Below, in pieces: positions 8,489 through 18,123 of a DNA stretch of 64,000 nt (within the stretch, counting starts at the first letter, position 1; each line of letters begins with the position of its first letter). This DNA comes from Nitrobacter hamburgensis X14. Its GTDB lineage: Bacteria; Pseudomonadota; Alphaproteobacteria; Rhizobiales; Xanthobacteraceae. Below the pieces are notes generated by a model. The model did no database searches. It was not told the origin of the DNA and saw only the letters and a list, made by a program, of their open reading frames with translations. Location: positions 1-64,000 of the forward strand of contig NC_007960.1 of NCBI RefSeq assembly GCF_000013885.1. Reading direction: 5' to 3'. A program made the translations under genes and the position numbers.

Positions 8489-8710
8489 ATGACCAATAAG
8501 AACGACACATCGCAGCAGTCCGTATCGGCGCATGGTTGCTGCGACGGTCAGGCTTCCAAGGAAAAGGCGGCGCTCGCGGCTGCCAAGCCGGAAGCGGCCC
8601 CATCCTCAGCGGCAAAGCGTTCAGCGCCGGCGGAAGCCGCCGGATCTTGCTGCCACGGCGAGGGCTCTTCCGATGCTGATCATAAGAAGCAGCACGAGCA
8701 TCAATCATAG
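8489..8710 (+). CDS. Small cytosolic Cys/His-rich peptide
   Basis: This encodes 73 aa with a good ribosome-binding site (AGGAGAACAAG) before the ATG at 8489. Two CC pairs (HGCCDG at about 16, GSCCHGEG at about 53) are joined by an Ala/Lys/Pro linker, and it ends in a His-rich tail. The composition matches the N-terminal leader of the copper ATPase at 34.5 kb, so this is either a stand-alone metal-binding peptide or the cut-off leader of a lost ATPase. No further ATPase sequence follows in frame. Metal binding is inferred from residues only. Confidence 0.55.
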   Translation: MTNKNDTSQQSVSAHGCCDGQASKEKAALAAAKPEAAPSSAAKRSAPAEAAGSCCHGEGSSDADHKKQHEHQS

Positions 8711-8739
8711 CCGTCGTGCGAGGTGCGAAGCAATCATCC

Positions 8740-8868
8740 ATGACAACGAGCACGCTCAACGTCGGCGACCGGTTCTCGGTCGTTGATGCCCAGAAATTGT
8801 GCGGCCATGACATTTCATGGGCCCGTCCAATCCAGAATTCCGTTTACCGGGAACGGTCGCCTATCTGA
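8740..8868 (+). pseudogene. Remnant of the N-terminus of a P1B ATPase
   Basis: Read from the ATG at 8740, the first residues MTTSTLNVGDRFSVVDA parallel [17 protein letters not shown] at the start of the ATPase at 9583. Homology stops after about 17 codons, and the frame ends at 8868. It seems to be a broken first copy of the same start, now separated from the intact gene by the DUF6629 gene on the other strand. Confidence 0.5.
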
Positions 8869-9547
8869 ACAATTCCGGGCATTCGCGACAACACTTGTTC
8901 CACACGATGATGTAAATCAGGTGCAGGGTGCCGAGACCGGCCAAAAAACAGAAGAATGATATGTAGGCAAAACTCAGAAACGTGTAGTCCACAACTGTGA
9001 TGGCAATAAGCGTCAATCCAAACAGGCGTATGTGCAGGTAGGTCGAGATCATGGTCGGCGTAATGAGCAGAAAAACATAGATCAGATAGGTCAGCCAGCG
9101 CGGGATCAGATAATCGAGAAACATGGTGTCTTCATAAGCCAGTGACTGTCGGTTAATCCTGACATTTACCCAATCTGGATGGAAAAGATGTGGGACAAAG
9201 AGGATCAGGCCGAAAACAAGCCCTGCCAAGGCAAAGCCCAGCAATGGCAATTTGCGCCGACTGCCTGGAGGTTCCAGAAAATAGATGCTGAACGGGACCC
9301 AGACCGGCCAAATCACCCAAGAGAAAAAGATAAAGCCCATGGCGGCCCACCAGATCATGGATTGGTCGGAGTTGTTCACTCCCATCCAGACATGGCCCTC
9401 CATCAATTGCTGAAGCCCGGCCAGTGTCGGCATTTGAGAAACCGGAAAGTACCGTTTGTTTATCTTGAAGGCTTTCCAGCCTGCAAACGCACCGCCAACA
9501 ATCAGGACGCCGCCGGCAGCAAAACTCACGGGTTCGCAAAAGCACAT
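8861..9547 (-). CDS. DUF6629-like integral membrane protein
   Basis: This encodes 228 aa if translation starts at the MCF start typical of this family (9547); the open frame allows 12 more residues upstream. It has six or seven hydrophobic segments. Motifs include MCFCEPVSFAAGG at the N-terminus, then LQQLMEGHVWMGV and WPVWVPFSIYFLEPP, which I associate with DUF6629. There are several Cys near the C-terminus (NKCCREC). No biochemical role is known to me. It lies convergent to the upstream remnant and divergent from the ATPase at 9583, with only a short gap between the two starts. Confidence 0.65.
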   Translation of the reverse strand: MCFCEPVSFAAGGVLIVGGAFAGWKAFKINKRYFPVSQMPTLAGLQQLMEGHVWMGVNNSDQSMIWWAAMGFIFFSWVIWPVWVPFSIYFLEPPGSRRKLPLLGFALAGLVFGLILFVPHLFHPDWVNVRINRQSLAYEDTMFLDYLIPRWLTYLIYVFLLITPTMISTYLHIRLFGLTLIAITVVDYTFLSFAYISFFCFLAGLGTLHLIYIIVWNKCCRECPELFR

Positions 9548-9582
9548 ACTCAATTCTCTATCGCCGGTAGGAGTAAGCTTCA

Positions 9583-12018
9583 ATGACCAAGATTACGCTC
9601 GAAGTCGGAGATCTGTTCTCGGTCCTCGGCGCACACGGGATCGAACGGCAGGTACAGCGTGTTGCAGGTGTCGGTCACGTATCGGTCAATCCGGTCTCCG
9701 GCTCGACGACCGTGATGTTTGACCCGGGGAAGACCAGCCCTGCCGCAATACAGGAAGCGATCAAGGATTGCGGCTTTCATTGTGCGGGCGAAGCCGTGCC
9801 GAAGCATATTTGCGAAAAGCCCGCGATGCGGGGTTCTAGTTCGAAGGCCCCGACCAGCCAGCTAAAGCCTGCGGATTCCGAAACGCATCAGGATCATTCG
9901 GGGATGGCCGGCATGAAGCCGGCCGACACGATGGCTAAACCCAAGGCGCATGGCGGGGACAAGAGCGATGCTATGGCCCATGAAATGGGCCACGGCGCTG
10001 GCATGGACATGCAGGTCATGGTCCGCGACATGCGCAACCGCTTCTGGATCGCGCTTGCCTTCAGCCTGCCGATCTTTCTCTTTTCTCCTATGGGCATGGA
10101 CTTCATTCAAATTCCGCCACCATTCGGCCTGCGGCTGGATCTGATACTGTTCGTTTTAGCCAGCGCCGCCATCCTCTACCCGGTCTGGCCCTTCGTTGTT
10201 GCAGCCTACCGAGCGCTCCGCAGCGGTGTCGCCAATATGGCGGTGCTGGTCGTCCTCAGTGTCGGCACCGGGTACCTGTTCAGCGTCGGGTCCACGTTCT
10301 TTTACGGTGGCCAGCAGTTCTACGAAGCGTCTGCAATCCTGCTGGTCTTCATCCTTCTCGGACACTGGCTCGAAATGCGCGCAAGGGCAGGGGCATCTGA
10401 AGCCATCCGCGCACTCATGGATCTGGCGCCGCCCAAAGCAACGGTGCTGCGGGATGGCAAGGAACTGGAAGTGGCGACCGCCGAGATCATTTCGGGCGAT
10501 ACGGTCGTGATCAGGCCCGGGAATAAGATCCCGGTCGACGGGACCGTGCTGGAAGGCACATCCCAGGTCGATGAATCCATGCTCACGGGTGAATCGATGC
10601 CGGTGGCCAAAAAAGCCGGCGACGCGGTGATCGGCGCGACTATCAACAAGAGCGGTGCGTTTCACTATCGCGCGACCAAGGTCGGCGCTGACACGGCGCT
10701 CGCCCAAATCGTCAAGCTGGTCCAAGAAGCGCAGAACTCCAAGGCGCCGTCACAACTGCTTGCGGATCGTGCGTCGCAATGGTTGGTCCTGGCGGCGGTT
10801 GCGGTGGGCCTTCTTACGTTCGTCGTCTGGTATTGGTGGATCGGCCAGACGCTGCTGTTCGCGCTCAGCCTCACGATCACCGTCTTCGTGATCGCGTGCC
10901 CGGATGCCCTTGGGTTGGCGACCCCAATGGCGATCATGGTCGGAACCGGGCTCGGCGCCATGAACGGAATTTTGTTCAAGAATGCGTCGGCGCTGGAGGA
11001 CGCGACCAAGTTGAACGTCGTCATCTTCGACAAGACCGGCACGCTGACGATGGGCCATCCCGAGGTGGTGGGTCTGGCGATAGCTGTTGGCGCCACCGAG
11101 GAACAGTTGCTATCTGCGGCCGCGGCGGTGGAAGCAGGATCGGACCATCCCTTGGCGCAGGCAATACTGCGCCGGGCCGCCAATGTGAAGGCGCCAAAGA
11201 CGACCGGTTTCGGGAACATCGAGGGCAAGGGCGCGCAAGCCGAGATCAACGGGAAGATAGTCTTGCTCGGCAACAAGTTGTTGATGTCGGAGAATAACAT
11301 TGATCTCGGCGAACTTGGCGCGAAATCCGAGGAGTTGCAGGGCGCTGGCCGGACCGTCGTCCACCTCGCAGTGGACCGCAAGCTCGTGGGTTTGATCGCC
11401 ATCGCCGATGCGGTAAGGCCGACCGCGGTGGAAGCGGTCAAGTCGCTACGCGCGCGGGGTGTCGAGGTCGCAATGCTAACCGGAGACAATCAGGGCACGG
11501 CAGAGCGGATCGCGCAGAGTATCGGGATAGATAGAGTGTTCGCCAACGTGTTGCCTGGCGACAAGGCAGGCAAGGTCAAGGAGCTGCAATCGCAAGGTAA
11601 GAAAGTCGGCATGGTCGGCGACGGAGTGAATGACGCTCCGGCTCTGACACAGGCCGACGTCGGCTTCGCGATCGGAGCCGGTACGGATGTCGCAATGGAA
11701 AGCGCCGACATCGTCCTGATGAAAAGCGACCCATTCGACGTGGTCGGCGCCATCGAACTGTCCCATGCGACGCTCAGAAAAATGCATCAGAATCTTTGGT
11801 GGGCAGTCGGCTACAACGTCGTCGCCTTTCCTCTGGCCGCTGGTGTTCTCTATCCGTTTTTGCTCAGCCCAACCATCGCGGCCATTGCCATGTCCGGCAG
11901 CTCGGCGCTGGTCGCGGCCAATGCACTGATGCTGAAGCGGACCAAGCTGACGGGTATCCGTCGTCAGCGCCCCACTGCATCTCCTGAGACGTTCACCTCC
12001 GTCGTGGCGACGTCGTGA
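9583..12018 (+). CDS. P1B-type heavy-metal ATPase with a CPD motif
   Basis: This 811-aa heavy-metal exporter has an HMA-like fold at residues 1-70 that lacks the CxxC metal site. It is followed by a His/Met-rich loop ([14 protein letters not shown] and [13 protein letters not shown], about 100-145). The P-type core is complete: TGES in [23 protein letters not shown] in TM6 (about 442), DKTGTLTMG (about 485), the HP locus GSDHPLAQ and [10 protein letters not shown] (about 685). The transmembrane motif reads CPD where copper exporters usually have CPC and CopB types CPH, so specificity is uncertain; I would guess Cu(I)/Cu(II). It overlaps the following MFS gene by ATGA-type coupling. Confidence 0.9.
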   Translation: MTKITLEVGDLFSVLGAHGIERQVQRVAGVGHVSVNPVSGSTTVMFDPGKTSPAAIQEAIKDCGFHCAGEAVPKHICEKPAMRGSSSKAPTSQLKPADSETHQDHSGMAGMKPADTMAKPKAHGGDKSDAMAHEMGHGAGMDMQVMVRDMRNRFWIALAFSLPIFLFSPMGMDFIQIPPPFGLRLDLILFVLASAAILYPVWPFVVAAYRALRSGVANMAVLVVLSVGTGYLFSVGSTFFYGGQQFYEASAILLVFILLGHWLEMRARAGASEAIRALMDLAPPKATVLRDGKELEVATAEIISGDTVVIRPGNKIPVDGTVLEGTSQVDESMLTGESMPVAKKAGDAVIGATINKSGAFHYRATKVGADTALAQIVKLVQEAQNSKAPSQLLADRASQWLVLAAVAVGLLTFVVWYWWIGQTLLFALSLTITVFVIACPDALGLATPMAIMVGTGLGAMNGILFKNASALEDATKLNVVIFDKTGTLTMGHPEVVGLAIAVGATEEQLLSAAAAVEAGSDHPLAQAILRRAANVKAPKTTGFGNIEGKGAQAEINGKIVLLGNKLLMSENNIDLGELGAKSEELQGAGRTVVHLAVDRKLVGLIAIADAVRPTAVEAVKSLRARGVEVAMLTGDNQGTAERIAQSIGIDRVFANVLPGDKAGKVKELQSQGKKVGMVGDGVNDAPALTQADVGFAIGAGTDVAMESADIVLMKSDPFDVVGAIELSHATLRKMHQNLWWAVGYNVVAFPLAAGVLYPFLLSPTIAAIAMSGSSALVAANALMLKRTKLTGIRRQRPTASPETFTSVVATS

Positions 12019-13295
12019 TCTTACGCGGCGCATCGGGCGTGCCGCTGAGCACTATGGCCGTCTTGATGGCGTCGGTGTTCACAGTGTCGATTGGCTACGG
12101 TGTGGTACTGCCTCTGCTCCCATATCTCATAGAGCGTCTGCTCGGCGCGGCTGCCGATGCGGCGCAAGTATCGCGCTCGACCGGGCTGCTGACAGGCCTC
12201 TACACATTGGCTCTCTTTCTCTTTGCTCCGGCTTGGGGACACATGTCTGACCGGTACGGACGTCGCATCATCCTTCTGATCGGTTTGATCGGTTTCAGCG
12301 CCACCATGTTGACCTTCGCATTCATCGAGAACCTGACGGCGGTTTACGCCGAGCGTTTCTTGAGCGGTATGTTCGCCGCTGCGGTGACGCCGGGCGCGCT
12401 GGCCACGATCGGGGATCTCGCAGCGACAGATGAGGCACGAGCGCGCCGCCTCACCTTCGTCAGCCTAGCGGGAATCAGCGGGTTTCTGCTCGGACCTATG
12501 CTTGGCGTCTTCGTTGTGCGGAGCGCAGGGAGCCTGCTCCCGATTGGCGGCGGGGCCGGAGCACTGACCTTGCCACTGGCGGGGACTGCGGTCTTGGCGC
12601 TTCTTGTGGCGGCCGCTGCCGCCGTGACCGTACCTGGAGTGAAGCGGGGCGATGCTACCCCCAAGCGCGACCGAGCAGATCTGGCGCCTAGCCGCTGGCT
12701 CGTTCCCAAGCTGCTTACCCTCGCATTCGTCGTCTCTGCTGGAGTGGGTGTGTTCGAGGTTGGATTAGCGCTTCGCGGCAAACAGGAACTCGGGCTCACC
12801 CAATACCAGATTGCGCTGATGTTCACCGAGTGCAGCTCTGTGATGTTGGTCGTGCAATCGATCGTCTTCTCGCCTTGGATCAAACCCAAGACCACGCGCT
12901 GGTTTATTGCGCCGGCTCTCGCCATCTTGGCGGCAGGATTATTCCTTGTCCCACGTGCGCCGGACTTCACGCTGACGCTCGCGGTGATCGGGGCGGTGGC
13001 GGCGAGCGCCGGTATTCTCTCTCCGATCCTGACCTACTGGATATCGATCAAGGCCGGCAAGGCGCAGGGAGCGGAACTTGGCAAGCAAACGGCCGCATCA
13101 AGCCTTGGTGCTGCCGTGGGGTCCGCAGCCGGAGGACTCCTCTTCGATGTTGCGCCGCTGCCGCACGCCTCGTTTTTGCTGGTAGCTGTGCTAACCGTCC
13201 TGGGTGTCCTGTTGAGTCTCGGCCTTCCGAATGCGCTTGTGACGCGGAAACTCGGCGAAGCCGCCTGCAACGGGGAGGGCCGCGCCGTGTCTTAG
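12015..13295 (+). CDS. MFS transporter
   Basis: This 426-aa protein has about 12 membrane spans. The classic MFS loop 2-3 motif is visible ([17 protein letters not shown], about 75-92), as is the related loop after TM4. The frame begins within the last codons of the upstream ATPase (4-base overlap; GTG at 12015), so the two are co-translated. Members of this branch are annotated as drug or metabolite exporters. In this setting a metal-chelate or stress-related substrate is possible, but the sequence does not show which. Confidence 0.85.
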   Translation: MILRGASGVPLSTMAVLMASVFTVSIGYGVVLPLLPYLIERLLGAAADAAQVSRSTGLLTGLYTLALFLFAPAWGHMSDRYGRRIILLIGLIGFSATMLTFAFIENLTAVYAERFLSGMFAAAVTPGALATIGDLAATDEARARRLTFVSLAGISGFLLGPMLGVFVVRSAGSLLPIGGGAGALTLPLAGTAVLALLVAAAAAVTVPGVKRGDATPKRDRADLAPSRWLVPKLLTLAFVVSAGVGVFEVGLALRGKQELGLTQYQIALMFTECSSVMLVVQSIVFSPWIKPKTTRWFIAPALAILAAGLFLVPRAPDFTLTLAVIGAVAASAGILSPILTYWISIKAGKAQGAELGKQTAASSLGAAVGSAAGGLLFDVAPLPHASFLLVAVLTVLGVLLSLGLPNALVTRKLGEAACNGEGRAVS

Positions 13296-13379
13296 ATTAG
13301 GCCTGATCTTCTCGCCCCCTCCCGTTGGAAATTGTATGCCTGACAGGAAAAGCTTGAGTATCGGGCATTTGACTGGTGC

Positions 13380-13667
13380 GTGATCGAACGCCCCGGCTAT
13401 GTTCCCGGCACGAATCAGTCCCATCAGAGGCCCCTCGCTGGTGGGTTGGCGGCCGTAGGGCTGGCGACCGGCGCAGGAGCCGTGTTGGCAGCGTCATGCT
13501 GCGTGCTGCCCGTTGTCCTTCGTGGCTAGGAACAAGCGTTACGCGGGGCTAGAAGCACCGCGGTTGTTCTGGCCGCAGCATCAATGCTCGTTGTCACCGC
13601 AGCAAACTGGGACGCACTAGAACGGACGCTGCTCAAGATCGTGCGAGCGAACCGCCGATGCAGTTGA
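13380..13667 (+). pseudogene. Decayed merT-like mercuric transporter
   Basis: From GTG 13380 the frame reads GLAAVGLATGAGAVLAASCC, then VLPVVLRG and a stop at 13527. This looks like the first membrane span of MerT with its Cys pair. A second piece in another frame (13542-13667, TAVVLAAASMLVVTAANWDA) resembles the last span. The middle of the protein is missing. The GDCCVxC gene that follows MerT in such clusters is next to it, which supports the call. Confidence 0.6.
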
Positions 13668-13858
13668 AATCCACGCTCACTTGTCCGAATTGCGCCTATT
13701 AAGCAATCGAGAAGATGCCGACGGACGCCTGCCAGTTTTTCTATGACTGCAAAGGTTGCGGCCAGCGGCTAAAGCCTAGGCAGAGTGATTGTTGCGTGTT
13801 TTGCTCTTACGGCTCGGTGCCGTGTCCGCCGATTCAAGAGAACGGAAAGTGCTGCTAA
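13658..13858 (+). pseudogene. GDCCVxC-type protein with an in-frame stop
   Basis: The 66-codon frame reads MQLKSTLTCPNCAY, then TAA at 13700-13702, then AIEKMPTDACQFFYDCKGCG, SDCCVFCSYGSVPCPP and a natural end GKCC. Apart from the TAA, the protein is complete. The stop replaces a Gln/His codon in relatives (CAHQ in the copy at 861). It is TAA, so selenocysteine decoding does not rescue it. Both copies in the window are thus broken, by different lesions. Confidence 0.8.
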
Positions 13859-13960
13859 CTAGTTCGGAATTATCTGAGGCCTCATCAGATACTCGGCGGC
13901 CGCCATAGCCAACACGGCAACAACAATCCAGACCCATCGCGGTGTTGATCCTAAGTTCAT
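13859..13960 (-). CDS. 33-aa single-span membrane peptide
   Basis: This starts at ATG 13960 with a strong ribosome-binding site (GGGAGG, 8 bases upstream). The product has a short polar head (MNLGSTPRW), one hydrophobic helix (VWIVVAVLAMAAAEYLM) and a polar tail. The same frame is read through from the phosphatase remnant upstream, so it could be only its extended tail, but the ribosome site argues for an own start. I do not recognise it. Confidence 0.45.
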   Translation of the reverse strand: MNLGSTPRWVWIVVAVLAMAAAEYLMRPQIIPN

Positions 13961-14428
13961 GACAAGCCTCCCAGCATACCCAACTTTGAAACCATTCCTG
14001 GGCCCCGCTGTGGAGCCATTCCATAAGACGATGGCCGGCACTTCGGCGAGGTTGTGCTCATAACCGAGAACGCTGACTGACGCCGTGCTGAGAAGGAGAT
14101 GCTGCGCCTGCCTTATCTCCAATCCGATCCAACGCGCGGCCATGACACGCCCGAAATGGCCGTGCGAGATGGCGATATTACCCTTAAACGTCCGGAGTCG
14201 AGCAATCAGCCGATCTGCGCGTTCGGAAACTTGGGCGGGCGATTCGCCGCTTGGGCATCCGTCTCGAAAGACGTTCCAGTCCGGCCGTGCCTTGCGAATA
14301 TCCGCAGGGCGCTGTCCCTCGTAGTCGCGTAGTCCCACTCCGCGAGGTCCGGTTCTGGCCCGAGAGCGACCAAGCGGTTTAGCCGTGTCGCATCAGATAA
14401 AGGCGCGAGAGCAAGCTCGGGATGCCCG
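13961..14428 (-). pseudogene. Histidine phosphatase (phosphoglycerate mutase-like) remnant
   Basis: Two frames on the minus strand together give a histidine phosphatase: ALAPLSDATRLNRLVALG up to PDLAEWDY in one frame, and DYEGQRPADIRKARPDWN with FRDGCPSGESPAQV, ISHGHFGRVMAARWIGL and LLSTASVSVLGYEHN in the other. One missing G near 14333 (TACGCGAC where TACGGCGAC is expected) causes the shift. The N-terminal RHG catalytic motif is absent: the gene runs straight into the 3' end of the phosphoketolase. It is therefore truncated and frameshifted. Confidence 0.78.
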
Positions 14429-16810
14429 TCACGTCTTTGCACCCCACCGCCAGTTGCGGATTTCCGGCATGTCTTCGCCATACCTGCGGATGTAGTGCTT
14501 ATGCTCGGTGAGCTTGTCCTGAAGCTGCTGCTTCAGATAAGCCCCCTTGGCACTCAACTGCGGTAGGCGGTCGATTACATCGATCACCAGATGGAAACGA
14601 TCCAGATCGTTAAGCACGGTCATGTCGAAGGCGGTGGTGATCGTGCCTTCCTCTTTGTAGCCGCGGACGTGCAAGTTCTCGTGGTTGGTACGGCGGTAGG
14701 TCAGCCGGTGGACCAACCATGGGTAACCATGGAACGCAAAAATGACCGGTTTATCCTTGGTGAAGAGTGAATCGAAATCTGTATCGCTCAAACCGTGCGG
14801 GTGCTCGTTCTTCGGCTGTAGCTTCAGGAGATCGACGACGTTGACCACCCGGATTTTCAAGTCCGGAAGACGTTGGCGCAGAATCGAGACAGCGGCGAGC
14901 GTCTCCAGCGTAGGCACGTCGCCGCAGCAGGCCATTACAACGTCTGGCTCAGAGTCTTGGTCACTGCCAGCCCATTGCCAGATGCCGATGCCTTCTGAGC
15001 AATGCGCGGCGGCGGCGTCCATGGTCAACCATTGGGGTGCCGGGTGTTTGCCTGCAATCACGACGTTGACGTAATGGCGGCTACGCAGGCAGTGGTCCGT
15101 CACCGACAGAAGGCAGTTGGCGTCGGGCGGAAGGTAAACCCGCACGATCTCGGCCTTTTTGTTCATGACGTGGCCAATAAAACCGGGGTCCTGGTGTGTG
15201 TAGCCGTTGTGATCCTGTCGCCAGACATGTGAGGCCAGCAGGTAGTTCAAGGAGGCGATCTTCCGACGCCACGGCAGGTGTGACGTGACCTCCAGCCACT
15301 TGGCATGCTGGTTGAACATTGAATCGACGATGTGGATGAACGCTTCGTAGCAATTAAATAGTCCGTGCCGCCCGGTGAGCAGGTAGCCCTCGAGCCAACC
15401 CTCACACTGGTGCTCGCTCAGCATTTCCATCACGCGCCCGGTGGGCGCGAGAAAATCGTCGTTCGCCGCGGTCGTCGCGTCCCATTGGCGATTGGTCACC
15501 TCAAAGAGCGCTTCCAGACCGTTGGAGAGCGTCTCGTCAGGTCCAAAGACCCGGAAATTCCGTTGTTCGCTGTTCAGCTTGGTCACATCGCGCAGGAAAG
15601 GCCCGAGCACCCGGGTGTCGCCGATGCCGCGAACTCCCGGCGAGGGCACGTCCGCTGCGTAGTCGCGGAAATTCGGCATCCGCAGGTCGCGGAGCAAAAT
15701 GCCGCCGTTAGCGTGAGGATTCGCACCCATGCGTCGTTCGTCCTTGGGCGCAAGTTCAGCCAGCTCCGGCTTTAGGTGTCCGTGCTCATTGAAGAGTTCC
15801 TCCGGCCGATAGCTCCTCAGCCAGTCTTCCAGCAGCTTGAGGTGTTCAGGATGGGTGGCCGGGTCAGAAAGCGGCACCTGGTGCGCACGGAAAGTACCTT
15901 CAACCTGCAGGCCATCAACGACCTTGGGCCCGGTCCAACCTTTGGGTGAATCAAGGACGATCATCGGCCAGCGTGGACGCGTGACATTGCCGTGGATGCG
16001 GGCGTCCTGCTGGATTTGTTTGATCTGCTCCACTGCCATATCGAGCGTTGCGGCCATGGCCTCGTGCATCAGCGCGGGCTCGTGGCCCTCGACAAAGTAG
16101 GGCGCCCACCCATAACCCCGAAGCAACTGCTCCAATTCCTCGCGCGTGATGCGGGCGAGGATCGTCGGGTTGGAAATCTTGTAGCCGTTGAGATGCAGGA
16201 TCGGCAGTACCGCGCCGTCGGTCGCCGGGTTGAGGAACTTGTTGGAATGCCACGCCGTGGCCAGCGGTCCGGTTTCAGCTTCGCCGTCGCCGACGACGCA
16301 GGCCACAACGAGATCGGGATTGTCGAACACCGCACCGAAAGAGTGGCTGAGCGAATAACCCAGTTCGCCGCCCTCGTGGATCGAGCCTGGGCACTCCGGC
16401 GATGCGTGGCTGGGAATGCCTCCGGGAAACGAAAACTGAGTGAAGAGTTTCCGAAGCCCGGCCTCATCCTGGCTGATGTCGGGATAGATCTCGCTGTAAG
16501 TGCCCTCGAGGTAAGTGTTGCCAACCACGGCCGGCCCGCCGTGCCCAGGTCCAGAGACGTAAATCATGTCCAGGTCATATTTCTTGATGACGCGATTCAG
16601 GTGGACGTAGATGAAATTCTGCCCGGGGGTCGTGCCCCAGTGGCCCAACAACATGTGCTTCACATCCGCGAGCGTCAGCGGCCGCTTCAGCAACGGATTG
16701 TCGTAAAGATAAATTTGCCCGACCGAGAGAAAGTTGGCCGCCCGCCAATAGGCATCCATGTTGTGCAGCAATTCCGGGCTAAGCGTCTTTGAGTCTGCCG
16801 TTGTCTTCAT
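14429..16810 (-). CDS. xfp: Phosphoketolase
   Basis: This 793-aa thiamine-diphosphate enzyme cleaves xylulose 5-phosphate (and often fructose 6-phosphate) with phosphate to acetyl phosphate plus glyceraldehyde 3-phosphate (or erythrose 4-phosphate). The length and the motifs are typical: [20 protein letters not shown] (about 85), [20 protein letters not shown] (about 127), the ThDP motif [16 protein letters not shown] (about 172), and [14 protein letters not shown] near the C-terminus. The start at 16810 has an AGGAAG ribosome site. It is the last gene of the minus-strand carbon module; acetate kinase at its other end would turn acetyl phosphate into ATP. Confidence 0.96.
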   Translation of the reverse strand: MKTTADSKTLSPELLHNMDAYWRAANFLSVGQIYLYDNPLLKRPLTLADVKHMLLGHWGTTPGQNFIYVHLNRVIKKYDLDMIYVSGPGHGGPAVVGNTYLEGTYSEIYPDISQDEAGLRKLFTQFSFPGGIPSHASPECPGSIHEGGELGYSLSHSFGAVFDNPDLVVACVVGDGEAETGPLATAWHSNKFLNPATDGAVLPILHLNGYKISNPTILARITREELEQLLRGYGWAPYFVEGHEPALMHEAMAATLDMAVEQIKQIQQDARIHGNVTRPRWPMIVLDSPKGWTGPKVVDGLQVEGTFRAHQVPLSDPATHPEHLKLLEDWLRSYRPEELFNEHGHLKPELAELAPKDERRMGANPHANGGILLRDLRMPNFRDYAADVPSPGVRGIGDTRVLGPFLRDVTKLNSEQRNFRVFGPDETLSNGLEALFEVTNRQWDATTAANDDFLAPTGRVMEMLSEHQCEGWLEGYLLTGRHGLFNCYEAFIHIVDSMFNQHAKWLEVTSHLPWRRKIASLNYLLASHVWRQDHNGYTHQDPGFIGHVMNKKAEIVRVYLPPDANCLLSVTDHCLRSRHYVNVVIAGKHPAPQWLTMDAAAAHCSEGIGIWQWAGSDQDSEPDVVMACCGDVPTLETLAAVSILRQRLPDLKIRVVNVVDLLKLQPKNEHPHGLSDTDFDSLFTKDKPVIFAFHGYPWLVHRLTYRRTNHENLHVRGYKEEGTITTAFDMTVLNDLDRFHLVIDVIDRLPQLSAKGAYLKQQLQDKLTEHKHYIRRYGEDMPEIRNWRWGAKT

Positions 16811-16900
16811 CGTTCGACTTCCTTCTGCGCGTCAAGCCAAGGGCGCGTATGACTGAGCTTGCAATTATGATTTCGTCGGTGCGAACGGTGCGCCGTGACT
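16811..16900 (-). pseudogene. 3' remnant of a second acetate kinase gene
   Basis: Directly upstream of xfp the minus strand reads RRTVRTDEIIIASSVIRALGL. This matches the C-terminal end of the intact AckA in this window (VIRTDEEIMIARSVVRLFGL). Only about 25-30 codons remain; the rest is replaced by unrelated sequence up to the GH130 gene. It shows that an ackA once preceded xfp directly, and that the present ackA at 23.4-24.7 kb is a separate copy. Confidence 0.75.
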
Positions 16901-17001
16901 TGAGATAGTCCGGGTAGGCCCGTAACGGACTTCTGCTCGAACCTTGGTAACGGCAACTGGCCGTCACATGTCTCCATGGGCTCTTTCAGCGTCGTCGCCG
17001 A

Positions 17002-18123
17002 TTAAAGTTCTAAAAGCTTCACTGGTGGCAGATCCTTCAGCCCATCTGACGGTAGGTGCTTCGGTATGTCGAGTCTCGCCACACCGATCCGGTTGTCTGC
17101 CATCCCATAGTAAACGTCGAAGCGATCGGGTGACCCGAGATCGTCTCGCCGATCGATGCCGGTGGGGAATACGACGTTGGCGACGATCCCTTGGCGTTCC
17201 TGCGGCAATTCCGGTATCAGCACCGGCTCCGGCGAACGAAAGCGAATAACTTGAGGATGCTCCTCCGAAAGCACCAGCACTCCAGCCGAGTAACACAGCA
17301 GCTTGCGTGGAAACCCGGGAGCGGCCGAAAGCTCGCTGACGCCGTGGTAAATTGTCAGCCAACCGTGACGGGTCAGGATGGGTGGGGTACCACCGCCGAT
17401 TTTAAGCCGTTCCCAGGCAGCCATTGGGGCGGCCAGGCGGTGATGCGAGCCGAAATGACTGAGATGAAAGGGTTCACAGTCTGCCAGGGCCGTCGAGCAA
17501 TAGGAAATCCAGATGCTTTCGCGGTCGAGATCCACCAAGCCGGACCCAGGACGGCGTAACGTTTCCTCCGGGCGTGTTCCTGGAAACAACGGCCGCTGTA
17601 GGATGGCCATTGAGAGCTGTCCCGATGGATCTGGTATAGCGACAGGGAAGACGCTGGCGTCCTTGTTGTCCACGCCTTCGAACTCAATGCCCTCATACGG
17701 TCGGAAGGTAGCCAACCCCAGGCGTTGCCAGCGGAACAAGTTTTCGGATATTGCCAGCGCGATCCGTGGGCCGTTCGGGGAATGCGCAGTGTAAGTCATG
17801 ACGTAACGTCGGAGCGGCTCGACAAACGTGATACGCGGATCTTCGCAGCCGCCGGTACCGTCCGACCGCAGTTCGTAATCCATTTCAGGTTCAAGTGCGA
17901 TACCGAGTCGCTCGACCCCGACCGGATCACCGATCTCATTGAACAAAACCCGCGCTATACCGATGCGGGAGTGGTTACCCCGCGCGACCAGCCGCGGAAA
18001 AAGGTAAAGCTGACCGTCCGGACCACGCGCGGCGGCTGGGTTCAGGACGCCTTCGGCTTCCAGAGGATTACCTGGCTCCGGTTCCATCAACAGTCCAAGA
18101 CGCCGCAATTGGAAATCACTCAT
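17002..18123 (-). CDS. GH130-family glycoside phosphorylase
   Basis: This encodes 373 aa. GH130 enzymes phosphorolyse beta-mannosides, releasing alpha-mannose 1-phosphate. The five-bladed propeller fold is suggested by LNPAAARGPDGQLYLFPRL (about 27), the Asp-containing GGCEDPRITF (about 92), DNKDASVFPV (about 150), GGGTPPILTRHGWLTIYHGV (about 242) and the late DVYYGMADNRIGVARL. The start overlaps the upstream HAD gene by 8 bases. Because that HAD looks like a phosphomannomutase, the pair would convert mannosides to mannose 6-phosphate. The exact substrate is unknown. Confidence 0.85.
   Translation of the reverse strand: MSDFQLRRLGLLMEPEPGNPLEAEGVLNPAAARGPDGQLYLFPRLVARGNHSRIGIARVLFNEIGDPVGVERLGIALEPEMDYELRSDGTGGCEDPRITFVEPLRRYVMTYTAHSPNGPRIALAISENLFRWQRLGLATFRPYEGIEFEGVDNKDASVFPVAIPDPSGQLSMAILQRPLFPGTRPEETLRRPGSGLVDLDRESIWISYCSTALADCEPFHLSHFGSHHRLAAPMAAWERLKIGGGTPPILTRHGWLTIYHGVSELSAAPGFPRKLLCYSAGVLVLSEEHPQVIRFRSPEPVLIPELPQERQGIVANVVFPTGIDRRDDLGSPDRFDVYYGMADNRIGVARLDIPKHLPSDGLKDLPPVKLLEL

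Noticed and set aside
13700..13702. Selenocysteine decoding of the stop in the GDCCVxC gene
   Set aside because: Some family members are selenoproteins, but this stop is TAA and not at a Cys position, so it cannot be selenocysteine.
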